Shown here: positions 1 to 9,800 of the stretch, piece after piece | Numbering within the stretch: position 1 is the first letter of the stretch | How the letters are laid out: each line of letters starts with the position of its first letter | Assembly (NCBI RefSeq): GCF_022213065.1 | Contig: NZ_JAKLJA010000001.1 | Span: forward strand, 62,001-126,000 | Source: Paraburkholderia tagetis | GTDB lineage: Bacteria; Pseudomonadota; Gammaproteobacteria; Burkholderiales; Burkholderiaceae | DNA length: 64,000 nucleotides | Reading direction: 5' to 3' | Program-made: the position numbers and the translations under genes | The notes under the pieces: model-generated | Seen by the model: only the letters and a program-made list of their open reading frames with translations | Databases searched by the model: none | What the model was told of the DNA's origin: nothing

Positions 1-1
1 G

Positions 2-1102
2 ACCGAGTGGAAGGTGGGCGTCGAGCTACCGCTCACCGGGCCGCTCGCGCAGGCCGGCACGGAGATGTATCGCGGCCTTCAGGTGGCCGCCGACATGTTC
101 AACCGGCGCCATCCGCAGGACAAGATCACGCTCGTCACCGTCGACGACGAGTCGAATCCCGCCAAGGCCGTGGCGGCCGTCGAGCAGCTTGCCTCGCAGC
201 ACGTGGTGGCCATCGCGGGCGCGGCCAATTCGAACTGCGCGGGTCCGGCCTCGGAAGCCGCGAGCAAGGCGGGTCTCGTCTACGTGACTTCGGGCGGCAC
301 CAGCGACGACATGGTCACGCGCGGCCTCAAGAACTTCTTCCGCGTGAGCAATACGCCCGGGTACACGTCGGGCATGGCGGGCCTGTTCGAGACGCTCGGC
401 GTGAAGTCGGTGGCCATCGTCTATTCGACGAAGGACGCGACCAGCGACCTCGCGCGCCAACTGGACGCCGCGCTCAAGGCCAAGGGCGTGAAGACTTACC
501 TGCATGCCTACGATCCGTCGATCAGCGACTTCAAGCCGCTCATCAACAAGGTGAAACTGCAGGACAAGCCCGATGCCATGGCGATGCTCGGCTATGAGAA
601 CGACTACGTGGGCATCCTGCGCGCCTCGCGCGTGCTCAAGCCCGAGCTCAAGGCGATTGCCGCGCCGTGGGCGTTCGCGAGCCCGAAGATGGCGCAGTCC
701 TTCCCCGACCTCGTGCCTAACGTGTATGGCGCGACGGTGCTGGCATCGCCGGCCGATTACCGCTCGGCGGATCAGCGCGACTTCTCGGACACTTATCAAC
801 GGCTCTTCAAGACCGTCTCGAACTACCAGTCGCAGACCTCGTTCGTCTACGCGCAATTGCTCTTCGACGCCATCGCGAATGCGCAGAAGGCCGGCACCCT
901 CGACAAGGGCGGCCTCGCCAACACCTTGCGCGCCACGCAGCGCGACGACACGTTCCTCGGCAAAGTGAGCTTCGATGCGCGCGGCGACAACCCGAACTAC
1001 GTCGCGCACATGGGCCAGTTCGCCGCGAACGGCAAGCTCGCGCTCGTCTGGCCTGCGCAGTACGCCACCGCGAAGCCCACCTATCCGGGCGTGCCGTGGT
1101 GA
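2..1102 (+). CDS. ABC transporter substrate-binding protein, HAAT (LivK-like) family, 5' partial
   Basis: Periplasmic receptor of a branched-chain/hydrophobic amino-acid type importer (Peripla_BP_6 fold). The reading frame is open to the left edge, so the signal peptide and true start lie outside the window; the visible part begins TEWKVGVELPLTGPLAQAG, which is the first beta strand and loop of the mature protein. The chain then follows the family pattern (VTVDDESNPAKAV, then a DAMAMLGYENDY segment) and ends with PGVPW. It is a close paralogue of the next gene, with the same order of motifs throughout. Followed by two permease and two ATPase genes, so it is one of two alternative receptors for the same transporter. 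The ligand is not readable; many HAAT systems next to oxygenase clusters carry aromatic acids, but that is inference. Confidence 0.9.
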   Translation, partial: TEWKVGVELPLTGPLAQAGTEMYRGLQVAADMFNRRHPQDKITLVTVDDESNPAKAVAAVEQLASQHVVAIAGAANSNCAGPASEAASKAGLVYVTSGGTSDDMVTRGLKNFFRVSNTPGYTSGMAGLFETLGVKSVAIVYSTKDATSDLARQLDAALKAKGVKTYLHAYDPSISDFKPLINKVKLQDKPDAMAMLGYENDYVGILRASRVLKPELKAIAAPWAFASPKMAQSFPDLVPNVYGATVLASPADYRSADQRDFSDTYQRLFKTVSNYQSQTSFVYAQLLFDAIANAQKAGTLDKGGLANTLRATQRDDTFLGKVSFDARGDNPNYVAHMGQFAANGKLALVWPAQYATAKPTYPGVPW

Positions 1103-1111
1103 GCCCCGGCG

Positions 1112-1133
1112 ATTCAGGCCGCGCCTGAATTTC
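1112..1133 (+). terminator. stem-loop between the two binding-protein genes
   Basis: Perfect 8-bp arms ATTCAGGC and GCCTGAAT around a CGC loop, followed by TTT, 9 bases after the stop of the first receptor gene. It may act as a weak terminator or mRNA-stabilising hairpin that sets different levels for the two receptors. The short T tract makes full termination doubtful. Confidence 0.45.
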
Positions 1134-1267
1134 CCGGCACGCGAAGCGCGCACGAAGACGCACCGCGTGCAAATCGTATGAAGCTCACGAAGCTCACGAA
1201 GCGTGCCCTCGCCACGAAGGCGCGGTGCGTGCACCACAACACCTTAAAAGACGGTTTGGAGAACTCG

Positions 1268-2518
1268 ATGTCCCTCGGCATTTCTCGCAACGCTGATTGC
1301 AGCAAGGGGCGTGCGTTCACGCGCGCGATGATCAACCTCGGCGCCTGTGCGCTCGCGCTGCTCGCCGCGACGCCGTCCGCGTTCGCTGACGTGCTGCCGG
1401 TGGGCGTGGAGTTGCCGCTCACGGGTTCGATGGCGCGCGCGGGCAATGCGCAACTCGAAGGCATCAAGGTGGCCGCCGACATGTTCAATCGTGGCAACGG
1501 CGGTGGCAACGGCGGTGGCAACGGCGGCGGCAACGGCAAGCACAAGGTCGCGCTCACCGTGATCGACGACGAAGCGCAGCCGGCCAAGGCCGTCTCCGCC
1601 GTCGAGAAACTCGCCTCGCAGGGCGTGCTCGCGATTACCGGCGGCTACGGCTCGAATTCGGTGAGCCCGGCCTCGGAGGCCGCCGACAAAGCCGGCCTTG
1701 TCTACATCACCTCTGGCGCGGTGGACAGCGCGATGACTTCGCGCGGCCTCAAGCACTTCTTCCGCATCGGACCCGCATCGGGTTATTCGAAGGCCGTGGT
1801 GGGGCAGCTCGATGCCATGGGCGTGAAGTCGGTGTCGATCGTCGTTTCGACGAAGCAGGCGCCCACCGACCTGAGCAACGACGTCTCCACGAAACTGCGC
1901 GCGCAGGGCGTGACGGTGACCGTGCACGCGTTCGAGCCCACCATGACGGACTTCAAGCCGCTCGTGAACAAGATCCGCCTGCAGGACAAGCCCGAAGTCA
2001 TGCTGATGCTCGGCTACGAAAACGACTACATCGGCATCCTGCGCGCGGCCAAGGTCCTCAAGCCGCAATTGAAGGCCGTGATGGGCGCATGGTCGGTCGT
2101 CACGCCGAAGATGGTTTCGGATTTCCCGGACCTCGTGAACAACGTGATCGGTTGCGCGATGCTGCCGCATCCGGCGCAGTTCGGCAGCGCGCAAGGCAAG
2201 GCGTTCGTCGATGCCTATGTGGCCGCGTACAAGAAAGAGCCCGACTACGTGGCCGAATTCGCGTTCGTGCAGTCGATGCTGCTCTTCAACGCGATGGCGC
2301 GCGCCGCCGACGCCGGCACGCTCAAGAAGGACGGCATTGCCGCCGAGCTGCGCGCGAAGCCGCAAGACACGCTCATCGGCAAGGTGAGCTTCGCCGCCAA
2401 TGGCGACAACCCGGCGTTCCTCAACAACATGGCGCAGATCCAGGGCGATCGCATCGTGCTCGTGTGGCCGAAGGAGCGCGCCACTGGCAAGCTCAACTAT
2501 CCGGCGTTGCCATGGTGA
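1268..2518 (+). CDS. ABC transporter substrate-binding protein, HAAT (LivK-like) family
   Basis: Second receptor of the importer, 416 aa. The start at 1268 was chosen because GGAGA lies just upstream and it places a long N-terminal export signal (hydrophobic ACALALLAATPSAFA) before the mature start VLPVGVELPLTG. An upstream in-frame ATG at 1178 would add 30 residues encoded partly by a repeated 9-base unit and is less likely. The rest is the Peripla_BP_6 fold, parallel to the preceding gene (VIDDEAQPAKAV, MLMLGYENDYIGIL, C-terminal YPALPW). Odd feature: residues 76-90 are a GGGN-type run encoded by a 12-bp tandem repeat at the place where the paralogue has a short ordinary loop. Permease genes follow 67 bp downstream. 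Confidence 0.93.
   Translation: MSLGISRNADCSKGRAFTRAMINLGACALALLAATPSAFADVLPVGVELPLTGSMARAGNAQLEGIKVAADMFNRGNGGGNGGGNGGGNGKHKVALTVIDDEAQPAKAVSAVEKLASQGVLAITGGYGSNSVSPASEAADKAGLVYITSGAVDSAMTSRGLKHFFRIGPASGYSKAVVGQLDAMGVKSVSIVVSTKQAPTDLSNDVSTKLRAQGVTVTVHAFEPTMTDFKPLVNKIRLQDKPEVMLMLGYENDYIGILRAAKVLKPQLKAVMGAWSVVTPKMVSDFPDLVNNVIGCAMLPHPAQFGSAQGKAFVDAYVAAYKKEPDYVAEFAFVQSMLLFNAMARAADAGTLKKDGIAAELRAKPQDTLIGKVSFAANGDNPAFLNNMAQIQGDRIVLVWPKERATGKLNYPALPW
1493..1537 (+). repeat. 12-bp in-frame tandem repeat (GGCAACGGCGGT, about 3.7 units)
   Basis: The unit GGCAACGGCGGT is repeated at 1493, 1505 and 1517, with a partial fourth copy. It encodes a glycine/asparagine linker in the binding protein. The paralogue upstream lacks it. 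As a multiple of three, gain or loss of units changes linker length without a frameshift. Confidence 0.9.
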
Positions 2519-2585
2519 GCGTGCGGCGTTCATCGCTGCATCTGTTGTATTCGTCGCAATCGTTGTTCTGGAAGAGGAGGTCGCG

Positions 2586-3458
2586 ATGACCGAACTCATA
2601 TTGCAATCGCTGTACTCGGGCGTGCTCGTGGGCGGTGCCTATGCACTGGTCGCGCTCGGGCTCGCGCTTGTGTTCGGTTCGATGCGCATCATCAATCTCG
2701 CGCACGGCGAGCTCGTGCTGCTGGCGGCCTATATCGCCTACACGTTCGAGACGCGCCTGAACCTCAATCCCGTGTTCGCGATTCCCGTGGCGATTCCGGT
2801 GGTGTGCGTGGCGGCTGTGGCCGCGTGGTATCTGGTGAGCCGCATCAAGAGCGACCGTGAGCTGAATTCGCTGATCCTCACTTACGGCATCGGCATCGTG
2901 CTGACCAACGCCGTGCTGCTGGGCTGGGGCGCCGACGTGCGCTCGACCGGCAACGCCTGGTTGCAGGACAGCGTGATGCTCGGCGATCTGCTCTCGATGC
3001 GCAGCGAAGTGCTCTCGTTCGGCATCAGCGTCGTGCTGATGCTCGCGCTCTGGTGGTGGCTCTCGCGCTCGTGGTATGGGCGCGCCGTGCGAGCCATTTC
3101 CAGCAACCGCGACGCCGCGCGCCTCATGGGCATCGATCCGCGCAAGACCGAGCTGGTGTCGTTCATCGTGGCGGGCGTGCTGGCTTCGTGCGCCGGTGTT
3201 TCCATCTACGCGTCGAGCGCCGTGCAGCCCGCGATTGGCGAGGCGCTTACCGTGAAGGCGTTCATCATCACTGTACTGGCGGGCGTGGGCTCGATCCCGG
3301 GCGTGCTGGCGGGCGCGATGCTGCTGGGCATTACCGAAGCGCTAACCGTGACGCTCGCGAGCTCCGCCTTGCAGGAGCTGGCCGGCATGGTGCTGTTTCT
3401 GATCGTGCTGTATGTGCTGCCCAACGGCCTGTTCGGCGTGGCGAAGAGAAGGGGGTAA
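2586..3458 (+). CDS. ABC transporter permease, LivH-like
   Basis: Inner-membrane permease of the HAAT importer, 290 aa, the usual LivH length. Start at 2586 follows GAGGAGG. It opens with a hydrophobic helix and the family segment GGAYALVALGLALVFGSMRIINLAHGE, with LAHGE as the typical LivH motif, followed by about seven more hydrophobic segments. The conserved EAA-like stretch is near SNRDAARLMGIDPRKTELVSF, and the end is YVLPNGLFG. It forms the membrane channel with the next gene, five bases downstream. Confidence 0.94.
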   Translation: MTELILQSLYSGVLVGGAYALVALGLALVFGSMRIINLAHGELVLLAAYIAYTFETRLNLNPVFAIPVAIPVVCVAAVAAWYLVSRIKSDRELNSLILTYGIGIVLTNAVLLGWGADVRSTGNAWLQDSVMLGDLLSMRSEVLSFGISVVLMLALWWWLSRSWYGRAVRAISSNRDAARLMGIDPRKTELVSFIVAGVLASCAGVSIYASSAVQPAIGEALTVKAFIITVLAGVGSIPGVLAGAMLLGITEALTVTLASSALQELAGMVLFLIVLYVLPNGLFGVAKRRG

Positions 3459-3463
3459 GGCCG

Positions 3464-4465
3464 ATGACGACGACCTTGAATCCGCAGGCGAGCCGCCCAG
3501 CGTGGCCCGCGTCGCGTCTTGCCGCGCTGGCCGCAACGCTGGCCGTGCTCTATGTGGGCGTGCCGCTCGTGCTGGGCCACAACCTCTATCTGATGAGTCT
3601 GGCCGTGGCCTCGCTCACGATTGCGGGTATCGCGCTCGCGTGGGCGCTGCTCGGCAACCTGGGCGGCATGGTGAGCTTCGGGCATAGCGCGTTCTTCGGC
3701 GTGGGCTCGTACATCTCGGCGCTGCTTACGCTGAAGGCGGGTTGGCCCGTGTTTCCCGCCATCGTGGCGGGCGGCGTGGGCGCGGCGGTCGCCTCGTTCG
3801 CCATGGCGCCGGCATTGCGCCTGAAGGGTCCGTATTTCGCGCTGGCCATCCTCGCCTATGCGCAGATCTTTCGCATCGTCGCCACCGAATGGTCGGGGCT
3901 CACGGGCGGGGCGAGCGGTCTCTCCAGCATTCCCTCGCTGCCGAAAGTGGCGGGCTTCGACTTCGGCAGCAAGAGCGGCGGCTACCTGGTCATCCTGACT
4001 ATCGTGCTCGTATTCGCCGTGGTCTACGCGAAGCTACGCGGCTCGCACGTGGGGCTCGCGCTGCGCGCGATGCACGAATCGGAGGACGCCACGCGCGTGG
4101 TGGGCGTGAACAGCGTGATGCTCAAGCTCGCGATGCTGATGCTCTCCGCGCTCATGACGGGCCTCGTGGGCGCCTTCAACGCGCACTACATCAACTTCCT
4201 CGAACCCGATTACGCATTCAACGCGAGCTGGGCCGTGGTGCCCATCATCGCGGCGATCTGCGGCGGCTATCGCACGATACTCGGGCCGCTGGTAGGCGCG
4301 GTGTCGGTGTACCTGATCGATCAGCTCGTGCTCAAGAGCCTCTTGCCCACCGGCCATCAGATCGTGCTGGGCATGCTGCTCATCGCGATGATCATCGTGA
4401 GTCCCGCAGGCTTGACCGCGCTGCGACTGAAACGTATCCGGCGAGGTGTCTATGCAGCAGGCTGA
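3464..4465 (+). CDS. ABC transporter permease, LivM-like
   Basis: Second permease subunit, 333 aa. Start at 3464 lies 5 bases after the LivH-like stop and is preceded by a G-rich Shine-Dalgarno inside the upstream gene. The motif GNLGGMVSFGHSAFFGVGSY is diagnostic of LivM, and the cytoplasmic loop with RAMHESEDATRVVGVN is the ATPase contact. Multiple hydrophobic helices cover the whole chain. Its 3' end overlaps the next ATPase gene by 14 bp, so translation is probably coupled. Confidence 0.94.
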   Translation: MTTTLNPQASRPAWPASRLAALAATLAVLYVGVPLVLGHNLYLMSLAVASLTIAGIALAWALLGNLGGMVSFGHSAFFGVGSYISALLTLKAGWPVFPAIVAGGVGAAVASFAMAPALRLKGPYFALAILAYAQIFRIVATEWSGLTGGASGLSSIPSLPKVAGFDFGSKSGGYLVILTIVLVFAVVYAKLRGSHVGLALRAMHESEDATRVVGVNSVMLKLAMLMLSALMTGLVGAFNAHYINFLEPDYAFNASWAVVPIIAAICGGYRTILGPLVGAVSVYLIDQLVLKSLLPTGHQIVLGMLLIAMIIVSPAGLTALRLKRIRRGVYAAG

Positions 4466-5192
4466 AGCGAAAGCCGAATTGCAATTGCAGGACGTGTCGA
4501 TACGCTTTGGCGGCATCACGGCGGTAAGCGGCGTCTCGCTCACGCTCGGCACGCACGACGTGGTGGGCCTCGTGGGCCCCAATGGCGCGGGCAAGACCAC
4601 GCTCTTCAACGCGGTTTCTGGGCTCGTGCGCCCCAGCAGCGGCTCGATCCGCTTCGCGGGCGTGGACCTGCTCAAGACGCCGCTATACCGTCGCGCGCGA
4701 CTGGGCATCGGGCGCACCTTCCAAGTGCCGCAGCCCATGCACGAACTCACGGTGCGCGAGAACCTCGTGGTCTCGCAACGCTTTGGCGCAGGCCACGTGG
4801 ATGAAGCGCGCATCGACGAAATCCTCGATTTTCTGGGGCTCGCGGGCAAGGCCCAGCGCAACGCGGCCACCGAACTGGCGCTCACGGAGCTCAAGGCGCT
4901 CGAAGTGGCGAAGGCGCTGGCGACGGGGCCGAAACTGCTGTTGCTCGACGAGGTGCTGGGTGGGCTGGAGACGGCAACCAAGCGGCGCTTCATGAAAACG
5001 CTGATCGACGTGCACGAGCGTTATAGCGTAGGCATCCTGATCATCGAGCACGATATCGAAACGGTGATGAACCTGTGCCGGCGCGTGGCCGTGCTCAACT
5101 TCGGCAAGCTGATCGCCGATGGGCCGCCGACCGAGGTATTCCGCGATCCGGAAGTGGTGCGCAGCTATACGGGGGAGGCCGCCCATGCTTGA
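4452..5192 (+). CDS. ABC transporter ATP-binding protein, LivG-like, with degenerate signature motif
   Basis: Cytoplasmic ATPase, 246 aa. ATG at 4452 was chosen over GTG at 4446 because GCGAGG precedes it at good spacing. Walker A is GPNGAGKTT (residues 42-50) and Walker B is LLLLDE (162-167), with EHD as the H-loop. The signature motif expected near residues 142-150 reads LALTELKALE instead of LSGGQ-type, a departure seen in some LivG paralogues of soil bacteria. The D-loop region (VLGGLE) is kept. The gene overlaps both neighbours. Confidence 0.92.
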   Translation: MQQAEAKAELQLQDVSIRFGGITAVSGVSLTLGTHDVVGLVGPNGAGKTTLFNAVSGLVRPSSGSIRFAGVDLLKTPLYRRARLGIGRTFQVPQPMHELTVRENLVVSQRFGAGHVDEARIDEILDFLGLAGKAQRNAATELALTELKALEVAKALATGPKLLLLDEVLGGLETATKRRFMKTLIDVHERYSVGILIIEHDIETVMNLCRRVAVLNFGKLIADGPPTEVFRDPEVVRSYTGEAAHA

Positions 5193-5886
5193 TATCAACA
5201 ACGTGCGCGCGGGCTACGGCGCCATCAACGTGCTCTGGGACGTGACGCTGAACGTGGCGAGCGGCGAGGTGACCACCATTGTGGGCCCGAACGGCGCGGG
5301 CAAGACCACGCTGCTGCGCGCGATCATGGGGCTTGTGCCGATCGAGCACGGCCAGATCGTTTTCGAGGGTGCGGCGCTCGCGGGCGTACCCACGTGGGAC
5401 ATGGCGCAGCGCGGCATAGCGATGGTGCCCGAGGGCCGCATGATTTTCCGCGACATGTCGATCGAGGAAAACCTCATGCTGGGCGCGTTCGCGAAGACGC
5501 GCCGCGCCGGGGCCGCCCGGCAGCTCGAAGAAGTCTACGCGCTCTTTCCGCTGCTCAAGGAGCGCCGCGCGCTGCCGGCGGGCACGCTCTCGGGCGGCCA
5601 GGCACAGATGCTTGCGCTCGGGCGCGGCCTGATGTCCACGCCGCAATTGATGCTGATCGACGAGCCGTCGCTCGGGCTCGCGCCCGTGATGGTGCAGGAG
5701 GTGTTCGCGATTCTCGAACGGCTGAAGGCGGCGGGCCGCACGATCGTGCTGGTCGAGCAGAACACCCATATGGCGCTGCGGCTCGCCGATCAGGTCTATC
5801 TGATGCAGGGCGGCAAGGTCACGTTCGCGGCGCGCGCGAAGGAGGTGGATGTCGAGGCGCTGCACGATATGTACTTTGCGCGCTGA
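5185..5886 (+). CDS. ABC transporter ATP-binding protein, LivF-like
   Basis: Second ATPase of the HAAT importer, 233 aa, the normal LivF length. Start at 5185 follows GGGGGAGG and overlaps the previous gene by 8 bp. Walker A is GPNGAGKT (34-41), the canonical signature LSGGQ is at 135-139, and Walker B is LMLIDE (155-160). VPEGRMIF is the usual LivF segment. Because its partner has a degenerate signature, this subunit may supply the only canonical signature half-site of the heterodimer. Last gene of the transporter operon. Confidence 0.94.
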   Translation: MLDINNVRAGYGAINVLWDVTLNVASGEVTTIVGPNGAGKTTLLRAIMGLVPIEHGQIVFEGAALAGVPTWDMAQRGIAMVPEGRMIFRDMSIEENLMLGAFAKTRRAGAARQLEEVYALFPLLKERRALPAGTLSGGQAQMLALGRGLMSTPQLMLIDEPSLGLAPVMVQEVFAILERLKAAGRTIVLVEQNTHMALRLADQVYLMQGGKVTFAARAKEVDVEALHDMYFAR

Positions 5887-6084
5887 GGCGCCGCCGACGC
5901 CGCGTGGACCAGGCGTGCCGGCGCGCGCCGGGCCGCACGCGTGCGTTCGTGTAAGATCGCCGGATTCGCGGGCGCCGCACGAATGCGAGCGGACGCCCGT
6001 CTGAAAGCGGCGCGGCCACGGACGCCGCCGCTGGTTCCCCGCCCATGCCCGGCGCTGGCTCTACAGCCCGGGTCGATTTGGCGC

Positions 6085-6105
6085 GACAATAATCCAATTA
6101 TTGTC
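6085..6105. promoter_or_regulatory. inverted repeat upstream of the PaiB-like gene, candidate operator
   Basis: Perfect 8-bp arms GACAATAA and TTATTGTC around TCCAA, 51 bases before the start codon at 6157. AT-rich against a very GC-rich background and followed by no T tract, so an operator or promoter element is likelier than a terminator. The rest of the 5887-6156 gap shows nothing else I can support. Confidence 0.5.
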
Positions 6106-6156
6106 AGCGGCGCGCGACCCGTTCGCCGTTAGCGCGCATCCCTACCTGGAGCCAGC

Positions 6157-6801
6157 ATGTACGTCCCAGCCCATTTCGACGAGTCCCGCCCCGAAGTCCT
6201 GCATGCGCTCATCGCGCAGCATCCGTTCGGCACGCTCGTCACGCACGGCGCGAGTGGCCTGGACGCCAATCATATTCCGTTCGAACTCCTTGCCAATGAG
6301 GGCGCGCTCGGCACGCTGCATGCGCACGTCGCGCGCGCGAATCCGCTTTGGCAGGCGGTCGCCGACGGCGACGAGGTGCTCGCCATCTTCCGCGCCGGCG
6401 ACGCCTATATTTCGCCCACCTGGTATCCGAGCAAGCACGAAACCCATCGCCAGGTGCCCACCTGGAATTATGTGGTGGTGCACGCGCACGGGCGCATCCG
6501 TATCCGCGACGACGAAAAATTCGTGCGTGGCGTGGTGGCACGCCTCACGCGCACGCACGAGGCGAACGAGGCGCAACCCTGGAAGATGGGCGACGCGCCG
6601 CAGGATTTTATCGACACCATGCTCAAGGCAATCGTCGGGATCGAGATCGAGATCACGCGTCTCGTTGGCAAGCGCAAGCTCAGCCAGAACAAGGAGGCGC
6701 GCGACATACGCGGCGCGGGCGAAGCGCTCGTGGCGCGCGAGCGCGACGACCTTGGCGCGCAGATGCTCGAGATTGCCGCGCGCAAGGCAGAACAGGGCTG
6801 A
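6157..6801 (+). CDS. FMN-binding negative transcriptional regulator, PaiB family
   Basis: 214-aa protein of the PaiB family: a split-barrel flavin-binding fold first described as a negative regulator of sporulation and protease genes in Bacillus. It opens with MYVPAHF, typical of the family, and keeps the core segments HPFGTLVTH, DANHIPFEL, YISPTWYPSKHET, VPTWNYVVVHAHG and the C-terminal EIEITRLVGKRKLSQNK. Start fits AGCC-rich upstream sequence with a weak GGAG about 6 bases before. A single gene, transcribed towards sbcC. The actual target and ligand are unknown here. Confidence 0.93.
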   Translation: MYVPAHFDESRPEVLHALIAQHPFGTLVTHGASGLDANHIPFELLANEGALGTLHAHVARANPLWQAVADGDEVLAIFRAGDAYISPTWYPSKHETHRQVPTWNYVVVHAHGRIRIRDDEKFVRGVVARLTRTHEANEAQPWKMGDAPQDFIDTMLKAIVGIEIEITRLVGKRKLSQNKEARDIRGAGEALVARERDDLGAQMLEIAARKAEQG

Positions 6802-6853
6802 AGCGCGGCAACTTGAAACGCGCTACGGACCACGCGCCGCGTTGTCCGCTTGT

Positions 6854-9800
6854 CTAGATCACCAGCCGCGAATGGCCGATGCCGCCGCCCTTTTCCACGC
6901 GAATCTGCGTGGCGATGCGCTCCTTGAGACTGTCGACGTGGCTGATCACGCCAATCATCTTGCCGCTTGCATTGAGCGTGTCGAGCGCATCGAGCGCGAT
7001 TTCCAGCGTATCGCCGTCGAGCGTGCCGAAGCCTTCGTCGAGGAACAGCGAATCGATCGAGGTCTTGTGGCTCACCAGATCCGAAAGTGCGAGCGCCAGC
7101 GCGAGGCTCACAAGAAAGCTCTCGCCGCCCGAGAGCGTGCGCGTGTCGCGCGTGGCGTCCGCCTGCCAGCCGTCGACGATTTCCAGTTCGAGTTCGCCCG
7201 TCGACTTGCGGCGCAGGAGATAGCGCGCGTGCAGGCGGTCGAGATGGCGGTTCGCGAGCGCGAGCAGATGGTCGAGCGTGAGCCCTTGCGCGAAGCGGCG
7301 GAATTTGTCGCCTTTCGCGGAGCCAATCAGCGCATCGAGCCGTTGCCAGAGATCGGCGTCATGGGTTTGCGTTTCGATCTGCTCGAACAGCGCGCGCTGG
7401 CTCTCGCGCTGCTGTGCGTCGCGCGTGAGCAGCCCGCGCTGATGGCCTAGCCGTTCGTTGAGCGCCGCGCTTTCCTTTTCCACCGCTTCGAGTTGCGCGT
7501 CCAGTGCGTCGAGCGTTGCATCCGTGAGCGCTTGCGTTTGCAGGCGCGCGAGTTTTTCGCGCGCGCCTTGCAGCAGTGCGCCCGCGGTCTGGTGCTCCTG
7601 CTCGCGTTGCTGCTTGAGTGCCTGGAGTTGCTTGCGCGTGTCGGCGGGCAAGAGCGCCGCGAGGAAGGCGGCCTGATCGGCGAAAGGGCTGCTGGCGAGC
7701 GCGGCTTGCCATGTTTGCGTGGCTGCGTCGAATGCAACCTGCTGCTGCGCAAGCGTGCGTTCGAGATGCGCGAGCTGGCCGTCGAGCGTGGCAAGCTCGC
7801 GCGTGAGTGCTTCGGCGCGCGCCACGCCGGCTTCGAATGCTTCCGGGTTGCCGTCGTCGTCGGGGCTATCGGTGAGATCGCCAATATCGTCTAACAGGGA
7901 AGCCGTTGGTTGGCTGCGTGCCGGATCAACTGATTCGGATTTCGAAGTTTCCACGCCGATGGCTTTGCAGCGCTCGCGCCACGCCTGGGCTTGTGCCTGG
8001 GTGGCATCGCATTGCCCGCGCTGGCGCACCAGCGCCTGTTCGAGTGCCTGCAGCCGGCGTTGCGTGTCTTGCCACGTGCGCCATTCGGCTTCGCGCGCTT
8101 GCAGCCACGCGGTGCTGTCCTCGGGAATGGCATTGACCGCGTAGCCGCCCGCGCGCACCGTTTCGAGCAAGGTGTTTGCTTCGCGTTCGAGGTCGGCTTG
8201 CAGCGTGTCGCGCTCACGCGCGACCTCGGCAAGACGCGCCTGCATGCCGTTGAGCGACTGCTCCAGCAACGCCGCCTGAGCGCGCGCCGCCTGCAAGGCG
8301 TCGGAACAACGGCCGTTCGCCTCGCGTGCGCGTGCAAGCGCTTGCTCCGCGTGCTCGACCGCGTCCAGATGCTGCTTGATCTGTTGCGCGGTTCGTCCCG
8401 CAGCGTCGCGCGCGGCTGCGATTGCTTCCGGACGCTGCCAGTCGGTGTCTTCGATGGCGGACTGCACGGGGAGCGTGGCGATGATCGCATCCCATTCTTC
8501 GCGGCCCTCGGCGACGCGCGTTGCAAGCCGCTCGTGCTGCGCACGTTGCTGGGCCTGCGTGGCGCGCAGCGCCGACAAGGCCTCCACGGCTTCGCGCAGA
8601 CGCCGCTCCGAAGCCTGCAATTGCGAGCGGATGGCTTGCAGAGCGGCTTGCGTTGCCGAGACATCGAGTGCGCGATACGCCTCGATCGCCGGGTGCTCGT
8701 GCGAGCCGCAGAGCGGGCACGCCTCGCCTGGCCGCAACTGCTCGCGATGCTGCGCGAGGCTGCGGATGACCTGTTCCTGTTCGAGCAGCTTTTGCTTGTC
8801 GTCCGCGCGAGCCTGGCATTGCGCGTGCGCCTGCTGCAAGGTCTTGAGCGCTTCGTCTTGAGCGCCGATATCGTGCTCCACGCGCGCCAGATTGGCCGCG
8901 AGCGTGCGCGCTTCCTCGGCGAGCGCGCGACGGCGCGCGGCTACCGCTTCCAGTTGCTGCCAGCCGGCGAATGCCGCTTGCCCGGCTTGCCATGCGTCGC
9001 GCAGTTGCGCGAGCGTCTGGCCCGCGAGCCGCTGCTCCTGCGCGGCGTGCTGTGTTTGCAGGGCGGTATCGGACTCGGCTTTGGCGCGCTCGGCGGCGGC
9101 GAGCGTTGCGGCATGCCGTTCGCGTTGGGTGCGTTGCTCGCTTTGTTGCCGTTCCAGATCGGCGCGCTGTTTCACCCGCGCGGCAACATCGGCTTGCATG
9201 CGCCGGCGCTGCTCGAACTGCTGACGCCACGCGCCGATTCGCTCGCCAAGCTGCGCGAGATTTTCATTGGCCCGGCAAAAGGCATCGAGTTGCTGCCTTT
9301 GGGCGTCGAGCGTTTCGTGTTGCGCTTGCGCGTCGCGTGCGAGGCTTGCCGCAAGCGCGGCGGTCGTGCCGTATTCGCGCCGCTGCGCGGCGAGCCGCTC
9401 CGTGCGTTCGCGACGCAAGGCAACGAGGTCCGCGCTGGATTGCCGCCATGCGGCCTCGGTCTGCTGCAAGCCTTGAAACGCGGGGTGCAGCGCCTGAGCG
9501 GGCTCGCTTGCGGCGAGGCGCGCGAGTTCGGGCGCGGCGGCTTCAAGTGCGCCGGTTGCCGTGGCAAGGCGCGCCTCGCCCGACTGCGCATCCGTTTCGG
9601 CTTGCGCCAGATCGCGACGCCATTGGCGCTGGGCATGCAGCGTTTTTGCCTGCGCCGCGAGCGTGGTCAACTGCCCCGTGAACGCGCCGATCTCCTGCTC
9701 CATCGCCGCGCGCTGCTCGGCGCTCAGCAGTTCCATGCCTTCGGCCTTGGCGCGCAGGTGCTTGAGCGCGTCGCGCGCCTCGCCCGCGCGCTCGAACACC

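Noticed and set aside
26-1237. Long open frame on the minus strand opposite the first binding protein
   Set aside because: Arg/His-rich mirror of a high-GC gene; the plus strand has clear family motifs.
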